IMG/VR virus record: IMGVR_UViG_3300005096_000105
Span: 1 to 45,654 of that record
Origin: a virus
Length of the DNA stretch: 45,654 bases
Strand: one strand, 5' to 3'
Positions 37,844-45,511 of the stretch are shown here, one piece after another. Both the position numbers and the translations under genes were made by a program. Numbering within the stretch: position 1 is the first letter of the stretch; each line of letters begins with the position of its first letter. Below the pieces are notes generated by a model. That model was not told the origin of the DNA. It saw only the letters and a list, made by a program, of their open reading frames with translations, and did no database searches.

Positions 37844-39948
37844 TGCGAATAAAACGGATCAAACTATCGGGCATGGGTGTTTCGAGTGGAGAGTATGACC
37901 TGCATCCGAACTGCACGGTCATCACCGGCCCAAACGGTTCAGGCAAGACGACGATTGCCAATGCGGTACGGTTCGCCCTCACGAAAGAGACCACGCTTGG
38001 CAAGCAGTTAGCGAAGACGGCGGCACTCATCACGCCCGGACACAATGGTATTGCATCATCAATCACGCTCGATGATGGGAAAACTGTGACACGGTCTTTG
38101 TTTGAAGACCCCATAGAGGGCGGCTGCACCGGCAGGGTGAACTGGGCCGGCGGACACAAGGGGGCACCCGCCGAAGCCAAGCTGAGCGTCATGCTTGAGG
38201 ACTGCGTTTTCGGTATCGACCTCGCCGGGTGGCGGGAGCTATCGGCGGCGAAGCGGGTGGAGTTGTTGGCCCGTGCGTTCCAGATCGAGGGCGATGAGGA
38301 CGCACTGGTTGCATCTTTCATGTCAGAACTTCAGGGTGCGGGGGTCAATACCTTGGGCATCATTACTGGGCCATGTGAACCCGAAGAATCTCGCGAATGG
38401 CGCAACTCCGTCCGCAAGAACAAGCAGCGGAGCGAGAAGGCCCTTCAGGTGATCTCCAGACGTGTGGCGAGCAAACCCGCCCCTGACAGGCCGTACATAC
38501 GTGTCCAAGAGGACGCTGTAGGGGCCCGTGAAGACCTTGCGTCGGCTAACACCGCGTTGCTGGAGTATCGGGCGCGTTGCGGCTCTGTGGAGGCGTTAAG
38601 GGACAATCTGAGGGTGTTGGCGTCCAAGTTGCCCCCCCTTGAGGACGACACTGAGTTGTTAGCGACCAGGGCGAAGGAAGCGGAGCAAGCCGTGGCGGAG
38701 GCCTGTAAAGCAAAGGACGCAGCCGAAGAAGCATCCAAGGCGTCCGATGACCTTTACGATGCCGACGTCGAGAACCTGGAGGCTAAGTCCACGGCGATGG
38801 ATGTTCTCCGGCGCAAGCAGTCCGACACTCACGCCACTCTTTCGCAGGCGAGGTTTGACTTGGAGGCGGCGGAGGCTTGTGTTCTGGGGGCAATGTCCGA
38901 CCCGTGGGCCAAGGTCTTGGAACACGCGAGGTTTCTGTATTCTTCGGTTGAGGTGTGCGATCAGGAGGAAGGAGAAGCTATTTCACAAATCATGCTCATC
39001 GCATCCGAGAACCAGCCCGACCACACAGCCCTGAAGGGGGCAGAGATCGCCATTCACGAGACCGTGGCCGACCTTGAGCACCTGCAAGCCGAAAACGAGT
39101 CCGCGATCAAGCAGGCAGAGTCTGACTTGGTGAGCGCCCGTGCTTGCGAGAAGGCCACAGGTTTGGCTGCCGGTCGGGATGCGGCCTTTCTTTCTGAAGT
39201 CCAATCAAGACTCGATAACGCGGTTCGGGATCATGCCCACATTTCAGAGGAACTGAACAAGGCTGAACATGATCGCGACGCTTGCATGGCTTCTATAACT
39301 CTGGCCGAAGCCGAACTCGAACGTGTTCAAGGGGTTGTCGGGTCCGTGTCTGACGTGAGCATCCTTGAGGAGTCCGCGTCGAAGGCGAAAGCGAACCTCG
39401 AAGAGTTGTCTGGACTCGAAGAGGACTGGCGAGAGTTTCGCGCCCTCGAAGGCGAATCGGAGACGATCGAGAAGGAGGTCGCCGAACTGGAAAGTGAACT
39501 ACTGATCGCTGATGCGTGGTTGTCGGCTGTGCAGAAGGTGGCGGCGGCGGGCCTCAAGGAGAAGCTCAAGCCCCTGACTGAGACGCTTGAGTCGTTCGTA
39601 GGCCGTAAGGTTGATGTTGATCTGAGTGTTTCGCCCCCGAGGTTCGACATCACGCTGGACGGACATTCTGCAATCTCGGGCGGGGAGCGGTTGTTGCTTG
39701 AGGCTGCGACCGCGACGGCGGTGTACGCTGAACTCAGCCCACAACTCCCGTTGGTCATCATCGAGGCGGCAGAGGCGGACAGAGACACACTCTGCAACAT
39801 GATCGTCGCTTTGGCCAATCAAGAAGACATCCAAGCGGTGATACTGACGCACCTGAACCCGATGATCGAGGAGAACATTGACAAGTTCGCCATGATCCGG
39901 TGCGAGAAGACCGGAGAGATCATCGACGCAAGCTATGAGGTGATCTGA
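37843..39948 (+). CDS. SbcC/RecN-like coiled-coil ATPase
   Basis: The 701-residue protein has Walker A GPNGSGKTT (about residues 28-36), a long coiled coil from about 200 to 560 rich in Ala, Glu and Lys, the ABC signature SGGERLLLE (about 612), Walker B-like LVIIEAAEAD (about 637) and a histidine-loop motif ILTHLNP (about 667). These define RecF/RecN/SbcC-type ATPases that hold DNA ends. There is no SbcD-like nuclease beside it. The Walker B has Ala where Asp is commonest after the glutamate. It probably works with RecT and the helicase in recombination. Confidence 0.8.
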   Translation: MRIKRIKLSGMGVSSGEYDLHPNCTVITGPNGSGKTTIANAVRFALTKETTLGKQLAKTAALITPGHNGIASSITLDDGKTVTRSLFEDPIEGGCTGRVNWAGGHKGAPAEAKLSVMLEDCVFGIDLAGWRELSAAKRVELLARAFQIEGDEDALVASFMSELQGAGVNTLGIITGPCEPEESREWRNSVRKNKQRSEKALQVISRRVASKPAPDRPYIRVQEDAVGAREDLASANTALLEYRARCGSVEALRDNLRVLASKLPPLEDDTELLATRAKEAEQAVAEACKAKDAAEEASKASDDLYDADVENLEAKSTAMDVLRRKQSDTHATLSQARFDLEAAEACVLGAMSDPWAKVLEHARFLYSSVEVCDQEEGEAISQIMLIASENQPDHTALKGAEIAIHETVADLEHLQAENESAIKQAESDLVSARACEKATGLAAGRDAAFLSEVQSRLDNAVRDHAHISEELNKAEHDRDACMASITLAEAELERVQGVVGSVSDVSILEESASKAKANLEELSGLEEDWREFRALEGESETIEKEVAELESELLIADAWLSAVQKVAAAGLKEKLKPLTETLESFVGRKVDVDLSVSPPRFDITLDGHSAISGGERLLLEAATATAVYAELSPQLPLVIIEAAEADRDTLCNMIVALANQEDIQAVILTHLNPMIEENIDKFAMIRCEKTGEIIDASYEVI

Positions 39949-40133
39949 TGCACCTCTGCCGTCCTAGCGACCTGCACCCATATTACTGCGATGGGCCAAC
40001 CAAGTGTGTTCACTGTCAGCGTAGGAGGACGAAGTATCACCGCCCAAGTATGTGCCGGCTATGTCACGAGACCAAGAAGAGGTCTTGCGACCATCGGTGC
40101 CCGTTGTGTCACGGGAAGGAATTGAAGACATGA
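39948..40133 (+). CDS. Cysteine-rich zinc-finger protein (61 aa)
   Basis: ATG 39948 overlaps the previous stop (TGATG). Nine cysteines, in CVHCQRRR, CRLCHE and CPLCHGK among others, form at least two zinc-binding clusters. The chain is basic throughout (KKRSCDHRC). It is well placed to bind DNA or the helicase encoded next; its stop overlaps that start (ATGA). No known family. Confidence 0.62.
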   Translation: MHLCRPSDLHPYYCDGPTKCVHCQRRRTKYHRPSMCRLCHETKKRSCDHRCPLCHGKELKT

Positions 40134-41704
40134 TTCAACTATCAGGCGAACAACTCGCCGCCGCCCACGGATCGATAGACGCCAACATCGCAGTCACCGC
40201 CGGGGCCGGAACAGGCAAGACAGCCACACTGGTCGCCCGTGCTCATTGGCTAATAGAGCAAGGCGTTGCTCCAGAAAAGATTCTCTGCGTGACGTTCACC
40301 CGCGCCGCCGCAAACGAGATCGAGGACCGGCTGGACGCAACGCACGAGAAGTGCGGAATGAATGCGATAACCGTGGCTGCGCTCGCTATGTCTACGTGTG
40401 AATCTAAGCAGGGCAAGGACGCACTTCTTCCCATATCGATGGGCCAACTCGAATCCCTTCTTCCCGGACTTCGCGACCAGTTTGGAGATCAAAGAGGGAC
40501 CAAGGCCGCGTTCATGGCGGAGCATGCGAGCGAGATCGACTACTGGCTGGAGAAGTCGGGGCGGGCGACTCAGGATCGAATCCTGAAGGATGCAGTCGCG
40601 ATTGCCCTTGATCTAGATGGCCCGGTTTACGATTTCATGCTGATCGACGAGGCTCAAGACTTGACTTGCAGGGAGTGGAGGCTGGTGACATCTCTCGCAC
40701 GATATTGGTATGCGGTAGGGGATGCGCGTCAGTCGCTCTATGGTTGGCGTGGGTCGATTGGTGGCGCGTTCGAGGCTCTTGCCGATCAGAGGTTCGAGTT
40801 GATGATGAACTACCGGTCCTGCACCAGTATCGTCTATCGGGCCAACGAACACATGCCGGAGCACTCGCCACTGTTGGCTGACGTGGAAGAGTGTGGACAC
40901 GTCATTGAAATCGGTCTTGAACCGTACATGATAGTTAATCATCTAATCAAGGAAGGATGGAAACACGAAGACATCGCCGTTCTTGTCCGCACGAACAGGC
41001 TAGCTGACGCTGTATCGCAAGAGCTTCGCTTGAACGACATCCCGTGTGTGCGGATCAATCCGCCTTCGACCGGCGTGGCGTCTGATTGGATCATGTCGCT
41101 TCTGTGTACCTCAATGAACGAGCATGACCGCGACATGGTGGCGTGGCAGACGATTGCTCCCCAGTTGGTCGGAGACAGGTGGGCCGAATTGAGGACGCTT
41201 AGTCGCCGATCGGATGTGGGTGTTGGCGAGATCATAAAACACGCTGGGGACGTACCCCCCTTCAAGGGTAACGCGCGAGACATCCTTAGGGGGATCGTGA
41301 ACACGAAAGCATTTGAAGATCGTAATTTCCCCCGCCCGCCCTACGGCGTCATGCAACTCGCCGAGTGCCTTCTTCATCGGTGCGGTGATATGTCCGTCAA
41401 GGATTTGGTTGACTGGCTGTCTCGATCTGACCAGCACGACTGGCTCCCAACCGACGAACACCCCGGCGTCAGGGTCAGCACGATTCACTCCGCGAAGGGA
41501 CTCGAATGGCCGGTGGTGATCGTGGCCTACGCGAACGATGGATACCTGCCGATGCTTCGCAAGGACTCTGACTTGGAAGAGGAACGCCGCGTGATGTACG
41601 TGGCGATGACGCGCCCCGAGAGTGAACTCTACTTGCAGTATGACCCCGCATCCGATGAACACGGCCCGCCGTCTCGTTGGCTGTCGTGCGGGGTGAAAAT
41701 CTAG
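40130..41704 (+). CDS. UvrD-like superfamily 1 DNA helicase
   Basis: The 524-residue protein carries all main helicase motifs: AGAGTGKT (about residues 24-31), LCVTFTRAAANEIEDR, LIDEAQDL (about 170-177), VGDARQSLYGWRG, MNYRS, VSTIHSAKGLEWPVV (about 448) and RRVMYVAMTRPES (about 486). It should unwind DNA 3' to 5' with ATP. The chain is shorter than host UvrD, with reduced accessory domains. ATG 40130 overlaps the previous stop; longer forms would overlap the zinc-finger gene. It may support recombination or replication of the phage. Confidence 0.85.
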   Translation: MIQLSGEQLAAAHGSIDANIAVTAGAGTGKTATLVARAHWLIEQGVAPEKILCVTFTRAAANEIEDRLDATHEKCGMNAITVAALAMSTCESKQGKDALLPISMGQLESLLPGLRDQFGDQRGTKAAFMAEHASEIDYWLEKSGRATQDRILKDAVAIALDLDGPVYDFMLIDEAQDLTCREWRLVTSLARYWYAVGDARQSLYGWRGSIGGAFEALADQRFELMMNYRSCTSIVYRANEHMPEHSPLLADVEECGHVIEIGLEPYMIVNHLIKEGWKHEDIAVLVRTNRLADAVSQELRLNDIPCVRINPPSTGVASDWIMSLLCTSMNEHDRDMVAWQTIAPQLVGDRWAELRTLSRRSDVGVGEIIKHAGDVPPFKGNARDILRGIVNTKAFEDRNFPRPPYGVMQLAECLLHRCGDMSVKDLVDWLSRSDQHDWLPTDEHPGVRVSTIHSAKGLEWPVVIVAYANDGYLPMLRKDSDLEEERRVMYVAMTRPESELYLQYDPASDEHGPPSRWLSCGVKI

Positions 41705-41727
41705 GATCAAACGAAAGGAAGCCCCCT

Positions 41728-41871
41728 ATGAAAGAAATCAGGCTTATCGACGCCGCGTTGCTTATCGTGTTGGCTGTCATCGCCGCAATGATAAACACCA
41801 TTGACGATCGGGCTACTCTCAACCAAGGAGAGATCATCACCCGCCTGATCGAGATTGATAAGGACTCCTGA
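41728..41871 (+). CDS. Small single-span membrane protein (47 aa)
   Basis: ATG 41728 follows AAAGGAAGCCCCCT. After the short start MKEIRLID there is one hydrophobic helix (AALLIVLAVIAAMI, about residues 9-22), then a charged helix ending EIDKDS. It would be an inner-membrane peptide with a cytoplasmic acidic tail. The gene ends on the base where the next ATG begins. Function unknown. Confidence 0.55.
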   Translation: MKEIRLIDAALLIVLAVIAAMINTIDDRATLNQGEIITRLIEIDKDS

Positions 41872-42209
41872 TGAAGGCGACAACCGAACCCCAAGCGTGG
41901 AAATGGCTGGAGGAATACATGAAGGACCAGCCCATGTTGTGCCGTCTCGAATTCATGGAGGCGTGGAGTGATTGGGTCAACTACCGCAACACGATCGGTT
42001 CGCCCCTCACGGAGTACGCGGTCCGAAGGCAATGCAGGAAGTGCGACGGGTTTACGTGCGAAGAGGTTTGCAAGGCCCTCGACATTGCGATGGACTGTAG
42101 TTGGACATCGTTCTTCCCCACGCACGAAAAACAGGAAAGCGACCAATCTTCATCCAGCATCGACTTCAGCCACAGGGAGTACGATGGTGACCGGAGCGGG
42201 ATGCGATGA
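41871..42209 (+). CDS. Possible replication-region protein (112 aa)
   Basis: ATG 41871 overlaps the previous stop (TGATG). The part CRLEFMEAWSDWVNYRNTIG followed by SPLTEYAVRRQ, a CxxC pair and ALDIAMDCSWTSFFP resembles a helical module often found in phage replication-associated proteins, in which an aromatic motif ends the domain. The resemblance is moderate and from memory. It is placed in a small gene group between the helicase and the resolvase, where initiator or loader genes would be expected. Confidence 0.4.
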   Translation: MKATTEPQAWKWLEEYMKDQPMLCRLEFMEAWSDWVNYRNTIGSPLTEYAVRRQCRKCDGFTCEEVCKALDIAMDCSWTSFFPTHEKQESDQSSSSIDFSHREYDGDRSGMR

Positions 42210-42526
42210 AACTAAAGACGATTGATAACTGGGACAAGTGTTACTGGTCCTACAACCTACCTCTTCAGATTTGGAAAAACGAGGACGAAGACGGGAATGA
42301 GCTTGATGATTACCGCGTGGTCAACTACATGCCCAGAAAAGAGTCATGTGGCAGCCTCGACGATCTTGTGACGCCAAGCGAGTTGCCGGACTTTTGCGCA
42401 AATGCGGCGGCGATACTTCGCAATCTGGCGTCGCTGTTTGATGCGATGGGTGCCGGTGAAATAGAATACATCTACTACCCAAACAAAACCGTTGAACAAG
42501 CGAGGGCGGATAAAGAAGATGATTGA
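42206..42526 (+). CDS. Hypothetical protein, 106 aa
   Basis: ATG 42206 overlaps the previous stop (ATGA). The protein is acidic and soluble, with a tryptophan- and tyrosine-rich N-terminal half (NWDKCYWSYNLPLQIWKNED) and a helical centre (AAAILRNLASLFDAM). It ends KTVEQARADKEDD. The family is not recognised. It overlaps the next gene by eight bases, within the coupled gene set 41728-43076. Confidence 0.55.
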   Translation: MKLKTIDNWDKCYWSYNLPLQIWKNEDEDGNELDDYRVVNYMPRKESCGSLDDLVTPSELPDFCANAAAILRNLASLFDAMGAGEIEYIYYPNKTVEQARADKEDD

Positions 42527-43076
42527 ATCCGAGTGGCAGGAAGTGATCGAACACGCCACGAAGATGTTCCCGAAGATGAAGCCCCGCCCCGCTTTCATGG
42601 GACTCATGTTCGACCGCAACGCCCGCCACTGGACTCTTCAAGCCGCCAAAATCGCGATCAATGACTACGCACTGGGCCATCCTGACGATCAGGGCGGCGG
42701 GTACGGGAGCAAGTTGTGGGAAAGCGTGCTCCTGAAGTGCAAAAGGGACGACAGGTCAGTGTCGGGGATGTACGACAAGTACGGGAACCCGCCGTCAATA
42801 AGGTCAACCGTGATACAGGAGTCGCGGGAACGGTCAGCAAACGCTTTCCGGGAGATCGGCGTCCGCGACCCGATGAGGTTGTTGTCTGACGACGATATTT
42901 ATGAGGGGTGGATGAAGAAGGAGTGGCCGGGCATTCACGCGAAAGTCAATGGCTACAAGTACGAGCGGCCCTTGCCGCCAGGGTGGACGCAGGAGCGTCG
43001 CGACCGTGAGACAAAGGTGATGGTCAAGAAGTTCAAAGAGGGAAAGATGATTTCCCCAAAGATTTTCAAATTATGA
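42519..43076 (+). CDS. Possible helicase-loader-like protein (185 aa)
   Basis: ATG 42519 lies within the end of the previous gene. The N-terminal half is helical (EVIEHATKMFPKMKPRPAFM then ARHWTLQAAKIAINDYALG), a layout that vaguely recalls phage replisome organisers or loaders of the G39P type. The C-terminal half is basic (GWTQERRDRETKVMVKKFKE). I infer a DNA-replication role mainly from the location. The genome has no other recognisable replication initiator. Confidence 0.38.
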   Translation: MIESEWQEVIEHATKMFPKMKPRPAFMGLMFDRNARHWTLQAAKIAINDYALGHPDDQGGGYGSKLWESVLLKCKRDDRSVSGMYDKYGNPPSIRSTVIQESRERSANAFREIGVRDPMRLLSDDDIYEGWMKKEWPGIHAKVNGYKYERPLPPGWTQERRDRETKVMVKKFKEGKMISPKIFKL

Positions 43077-43088
43077 AAGGAATCAGGG

Positions 43089-43541
43089 ATGACAAAAAAA
43101 GAGAAGCGAGAACTGACAGGCGTGTTCTGCAACTGCACAGCAAACGCGGACGGTTCGTTTACGTACACGTTTCGCATTGATTCTGGGCAGATTGCACCGA
43201 AAGATCGGAACCCCTTGCTTTGTAACGCGATGATGGGTTTCGCGTTTTTGGCTGACCCCAATGCAGCCAAGGATGTCGCCGGGCAGGTCGTACTTCGCGA
43301 CGAAGGGCATCACATTGAGGCTGTTGGCGAGAGCAAGGGCTATGTCACCAGGACGGACGAGAAGATCAAAGCCACGTTCAAGACTCGCGACCAGAACACA
43401 TCGATTGACGCCCTGTTGCCGCTGCGCGACATGGCCGGCGTGCTGACGCTGAAGTACCAAGGGACTCCTGACGAGCGACGCGGACGCCCTGTGGCTGAAG
43501 TCGATGGGCAGCAAACGATCGAGGATACCGATGAACTCTGA
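43089..43541 (+). CDS. Hypothetical protein, 150 aa
   Basis: ATG 43089 follows GAAAGGAATCAGGG. The product is alpha/beta, with FTYTFRIDSGQIAPKDRNPL and VLTLKYQGTPDERRGRPVAE as the best-ordered parts; there are two cysteines near the start (FCNCTANADG). I do not recognise a family. It overlaps the resolvase start by 11 bases, so it may act in the same recombination or replication step. Confidence 0.55.
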   Translation: MTKKEKRELTGVFCNCTANADGSFTYTFRIDSGQIAPKDRNPLLCNAMMGFAFLADPNAAKDVAGQVVLRDEGHHIEAVGESKGYVTRTDEKIKATFKTRDQNTSIDALLPLRDMAGVLTLKYQGTPDERRGRPVAEVDGQQTIEDTDEL

Positions 43542-44010
43542 CACGGATGGTACAGGGCTCAACCTGCTCGTAGCGTTCCGTGTTCGGGGAAAGGCAGCCC
43601 CAGCAGGCAGCAAGACGGCATACCCCGTCAAGACCGGGAATTTCACTCGGTGCATTGTCGCGGATGCATGCAAGACGCTCAAGCCGTGGCAGGCCGACGT
43701 GAAGTGTGCGGCGTTCACGGCGTACGAACTCCCGATCCACAAAGGCCCCGTGTCGGTCTATATGGTGTTCTACCAAAAGAGACCCAAGGCGCACTTCAGG
43801 AAGGGCGGAGAACTCAAGCCCGACGCCCCGCTATACCATGTGGGGCGGCCCGACGTGCTTAAGCTGGCTCGCGGCGTCGAGGATGCGATGACAGGCGTGA
43901 TCTACAAGGATGACGCACAGATCATTGATGAGAAAATCTACAAGCGATACGCGGACGAAGATCACCCCGAGGGGGTTTTTGTGGACGTGTTTGAAGTCAA
44001 AGCGGAGTAA
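43531..44010 (+). CDS. RusA-like Holliday junction resolvase
   Basis: The 159-residue protein has the layout of RusA-type resolvases: an early basic beta-region, AYELPIHKGPVSVYMVFYQK, then RPDVLKLARGVEDAMTGVIY and KDDAQIIDEKIYKRY. RusA needs a PDxDNL acidic pair and a later DD. Here PDVLKLARGVEDAM keeps the first Asp but has Val-Leu in place of the second Asp and Asn, so activity may be altered. The later DDAQI is intact. The start ATG 43531 overlaps the previous gene. It would resolve branched DNA before packaging. Confidence 0.68.
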   Translation: MNSDTDGTGLNLLVAFRVRGKAAPAGSKTAYPVKTGNFTRCIVADACKTLKPWQADVKCAAFTAYELPIHKGPVSVYMVFYQKRPKAHFRKGGELKPDAPLYHVGRPDVLKLARGVEDAMTGVIYKDDAQIIDEKIYKRYADEDHPEGVFVDVFEVKAE

Positions 44011-44031
44011 CGAAAACGAAAGGTATATCCA

Positions 44032-44268
44032 ATGTTCAAACCGAAACGGATTCCAGTTCTGGTCGATGGTCTCATTTACTTGGTCAAGCCGAGATTCTAC
44101 CGGCTCAGGTGGATGTGTAACGCGGCGGTCAATTTCGGGTTCATTGGGTTTATCGGAGCCATCGAATCGGTACTCATAATGTGGTTTGCCGATGTCATTG
44201 GTTTGAGCATTTCTGGCAGGTGGCCGCTGGCTGAAATCGCTACCGTTTCGGCGGCGGCGGCAGGGTAG
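44032..44268 (+). CDS. Membrane protein, two spans (78 aa)
   Basis: ATG 44032 follows CGAAAGGTATATCCA. After a basic start (MFKPKRIPVLVDG) there are hydrophobic stretches at about residues 33-57 and 62-76 (FGFIGFIGAIESVLIMWF). The last base of its stop is the first base of the GTG start of the methyltransferase gene. Function unknown. Confidence 0.5.
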   Translation: MFKPKRIPVLVDGLIYLVKPRFYRLRWMCNAAVNFGFIGFIGAIESVLIMWFADVIGLSISGRWPLAEIATVSAAAAG

Positions 44269-45005
44269 TGCGTGAACTATTACTGTTCGCGGGTGCGGGT
44301 CTTGGTGCGATAGGTACGCATCATTTATTAGGATGGGACGCGGTCGGATATGTCGAAATCAACGACTACTGTCAAAGAGTCTTGCGAGCACGCATCGACG
44401 ACGGCTTGTTGTCCGACGCTCCCATCTTCGGTGACATCAAAGCATTCATCCGTGACGGGTACGCCGCAAGCTATACGGGACTGGTTGACGTTGTCTCGGG
44501 TGGATTCCCCTGCCAGCCGTTCAGTGTCGCAGGAAACCAACTCGGAGCCGATGACGAACGGAATATGTGGACATCGACAATCGAGGCCATTCGCATCATA
44601 CGACCGCGATATGTGTTCCTGGAGAACGTCCCAGGTTTGCTTGTTCACGAATACTTTGGAACGATTCTCGGAGACCTGGCCGAAAGCGGGTTCGATGCGG
44701 AATGGGCGTGTTTCCCTGCGGGTAGACTGGGAGCACATCACCGACGTATCAGGCTGTTTATCCGAGCCTGTCGTCCCGACGCCGGCGGCGTGCGATCACA
44801 AAGGGAGCGGTCGTCCACGCAAGAACCGTGGTCCCGGGAACAATTTGAGGGACTGGTTCAGGCAGCACTACGGGTATCTGTACCCGCCGGTTCGAGTGGT
44901 GGAATATCTGATGGGTGTGCCTCTCGGATGGACCGAATTAAGGCCCTTGGGAATGGTCAAATTCCGCGAGTGGTCGCGGCTGCATGGAGATTGTTGAATG
45001 GTTGA
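44268..45005 (+). CDS. C5-cytosine DNA methyltransferase (Dcm-type)
   Basis: GTG 44268 overlaps the previous stop. The 245-residue chain has motif I LLFAGAGLGAIG (residues 5-16), motif IV GGFPCQPFS with the catalytic Cys (residue 82), motif VI LENVPGLL (about 118), motif VIII RRIRLF (159-164) and the late ALGNGQIP (about 229). It lacks a long target-recognition domain, so it is short for the family. It would methylate cytosine, probably against restriction. Most of its length is also open in the +1 frame (44350-44997), which looks protein-like too; see findings. Confidence 0.82.
   Translation: MRELLLFAGAGLGAIGTHHLLGWDAVGYVEINDYCQRVLRARIDDGLLSDAPIFGDIKAFIRDGYAASYTGLVDVVSGGFPCQPFSVAGNQLGADDERNMWTSTIEAIRIIRPRYVFLENVPGLLVHEYFGTILGDLAESGFDAEWACFPAGRLGAHHRRIRLFIRACRPDAGGVRSQRERSSTQEPWSREQFEGLVQAALRVSVPAGSSGGISDGCASRMDRIKALGNGQIPRVVAAAWRLLNG
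44350..44997 (+). CDS. Overlapping second-frame ORF within the methyltransferase gene (uncertain)
   Basis: This 215-residue frame is +1 relative to the methyltransferase frame and starts at ATG 44350. It has SWRTSQVCLF (opposite methyltransferase LENVPGLL), ETWPKAGSMRNG, then PTPAACDHKG, GNNLRDWFRQHYG and VEYLMGVPLGWTELRPLG at the end. These match, from memory, a recurring protein family in phage annotations near Dcm-type genes. It may be a real dual-coded gene, the source of a recognition domain by frameshift, or a database-propagated shadow. The start and expression are not supported by a ribosome site I can see. Confidence 0.35.
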   Translation: MSKSTTTVKESCEHASTTACCPTLPSSVTSKHSSVTGTPQAIRDWLTLSRVDSPASRSVSQETNSEPMTNGICGHRQSRPFASYDRDMCSWRTSQVCLFTNTLERFSETWPKAGSMRNGRVSLRVDWEHITDVSGCLSEPVVPTPAACDHKGSGRPRKNRGPGNNLRDWFRQHYGYLYPPVRVVEYLMGVPLGWTELRPLGMVKFREWSRLHGDC

Positions 45006-45438
45006 CTATGACAAGCTGGAAGCACTGGCGAAAGCGGCTTTAGTTCCTTTTGAACGAAGGCATGATTCATGGGTTGATTTCCGCGAAGCCGTCGACCCCG
45101 CCACGGTCCTCGCGTTGCTGAGCAGTGCCAGAAAAAGCGAGAAAGAAATAAAACGCCTGCGTGAAAAGCTCGCCGGTCACGGTGCGTTGCAGCGGGAGAA
45201 CGAGCGGTTGAAGGCGACAAACAAAACCCTGAAAGAACAGACTGTCCAAGCATGTAAGGCGGCGAAACGTTCGGATGATTACGCGAATTCAGTGGCGAAC
45301 GAGAACGAGCGTCTTAGATATGGCACGAAATTAACTACATGCTTGAAACCGAGGTGTTCAATGTGCAACAGTTTACACGTTGACCCGTGCGACGATTGTC
45401 GAGACGCAGATAACCAGAGACGCATTGTTGAGGAATGA
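44998..45438 (+). CDS. Coiled-coil protein with C-terminal zinc site (146 aa)
   Basis: ATG 44998 lies just inside the methyltransferase end. The N-terminus has LEALAKAALVPFERRHDSW and VDFREAVDPATVLALLS, typical of small Ea22-like phage proteins. A coiled coil follows (EKEIKRLREKLAGHGALQRE and ERLKATNKTLKEQ). The end has cysteines at CLKPRCSMCN and CDDC. The function is unknown. It is followed by a weak hairpin and the zinc-ribbon gene that crosses the join. Confidence 0.55.
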   Translation: MVDYDKLEALAKAALVPFERRHDSWVDFREAVDPATVLALLSSARKSEKEIKRLREKLAGHGALQRENERLKATNKTLKEQTVQACKAAKRSDDYANSVANENERLRYGTKLTTCLKPRCSMCNSLHVDPCDDCRDADNQRRIVEE

Positions 45439-45442
45439 GGCA

Positions 45443-45485
45443 CCGGCCCACAATACGGCTCAGTCCCACGGGGCTTCGGGGCCGG
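45443..45485 (+). terminator. Weak terminator-like hairpin
   Basis: CCGGCCC (45443-45449) pairs with GGGCCGG (45479-45485) around a long loop; GCCTTTCCC follows. The T-run is short, so termination is likely partial, allowing read-through into the zinc-ribbon gene and the tRNA region across the join. Confidence 0.4.
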
Positions 45486-45511
45486 GCCTTTCCCGATGTG
45501 AGGCGTTAAAC

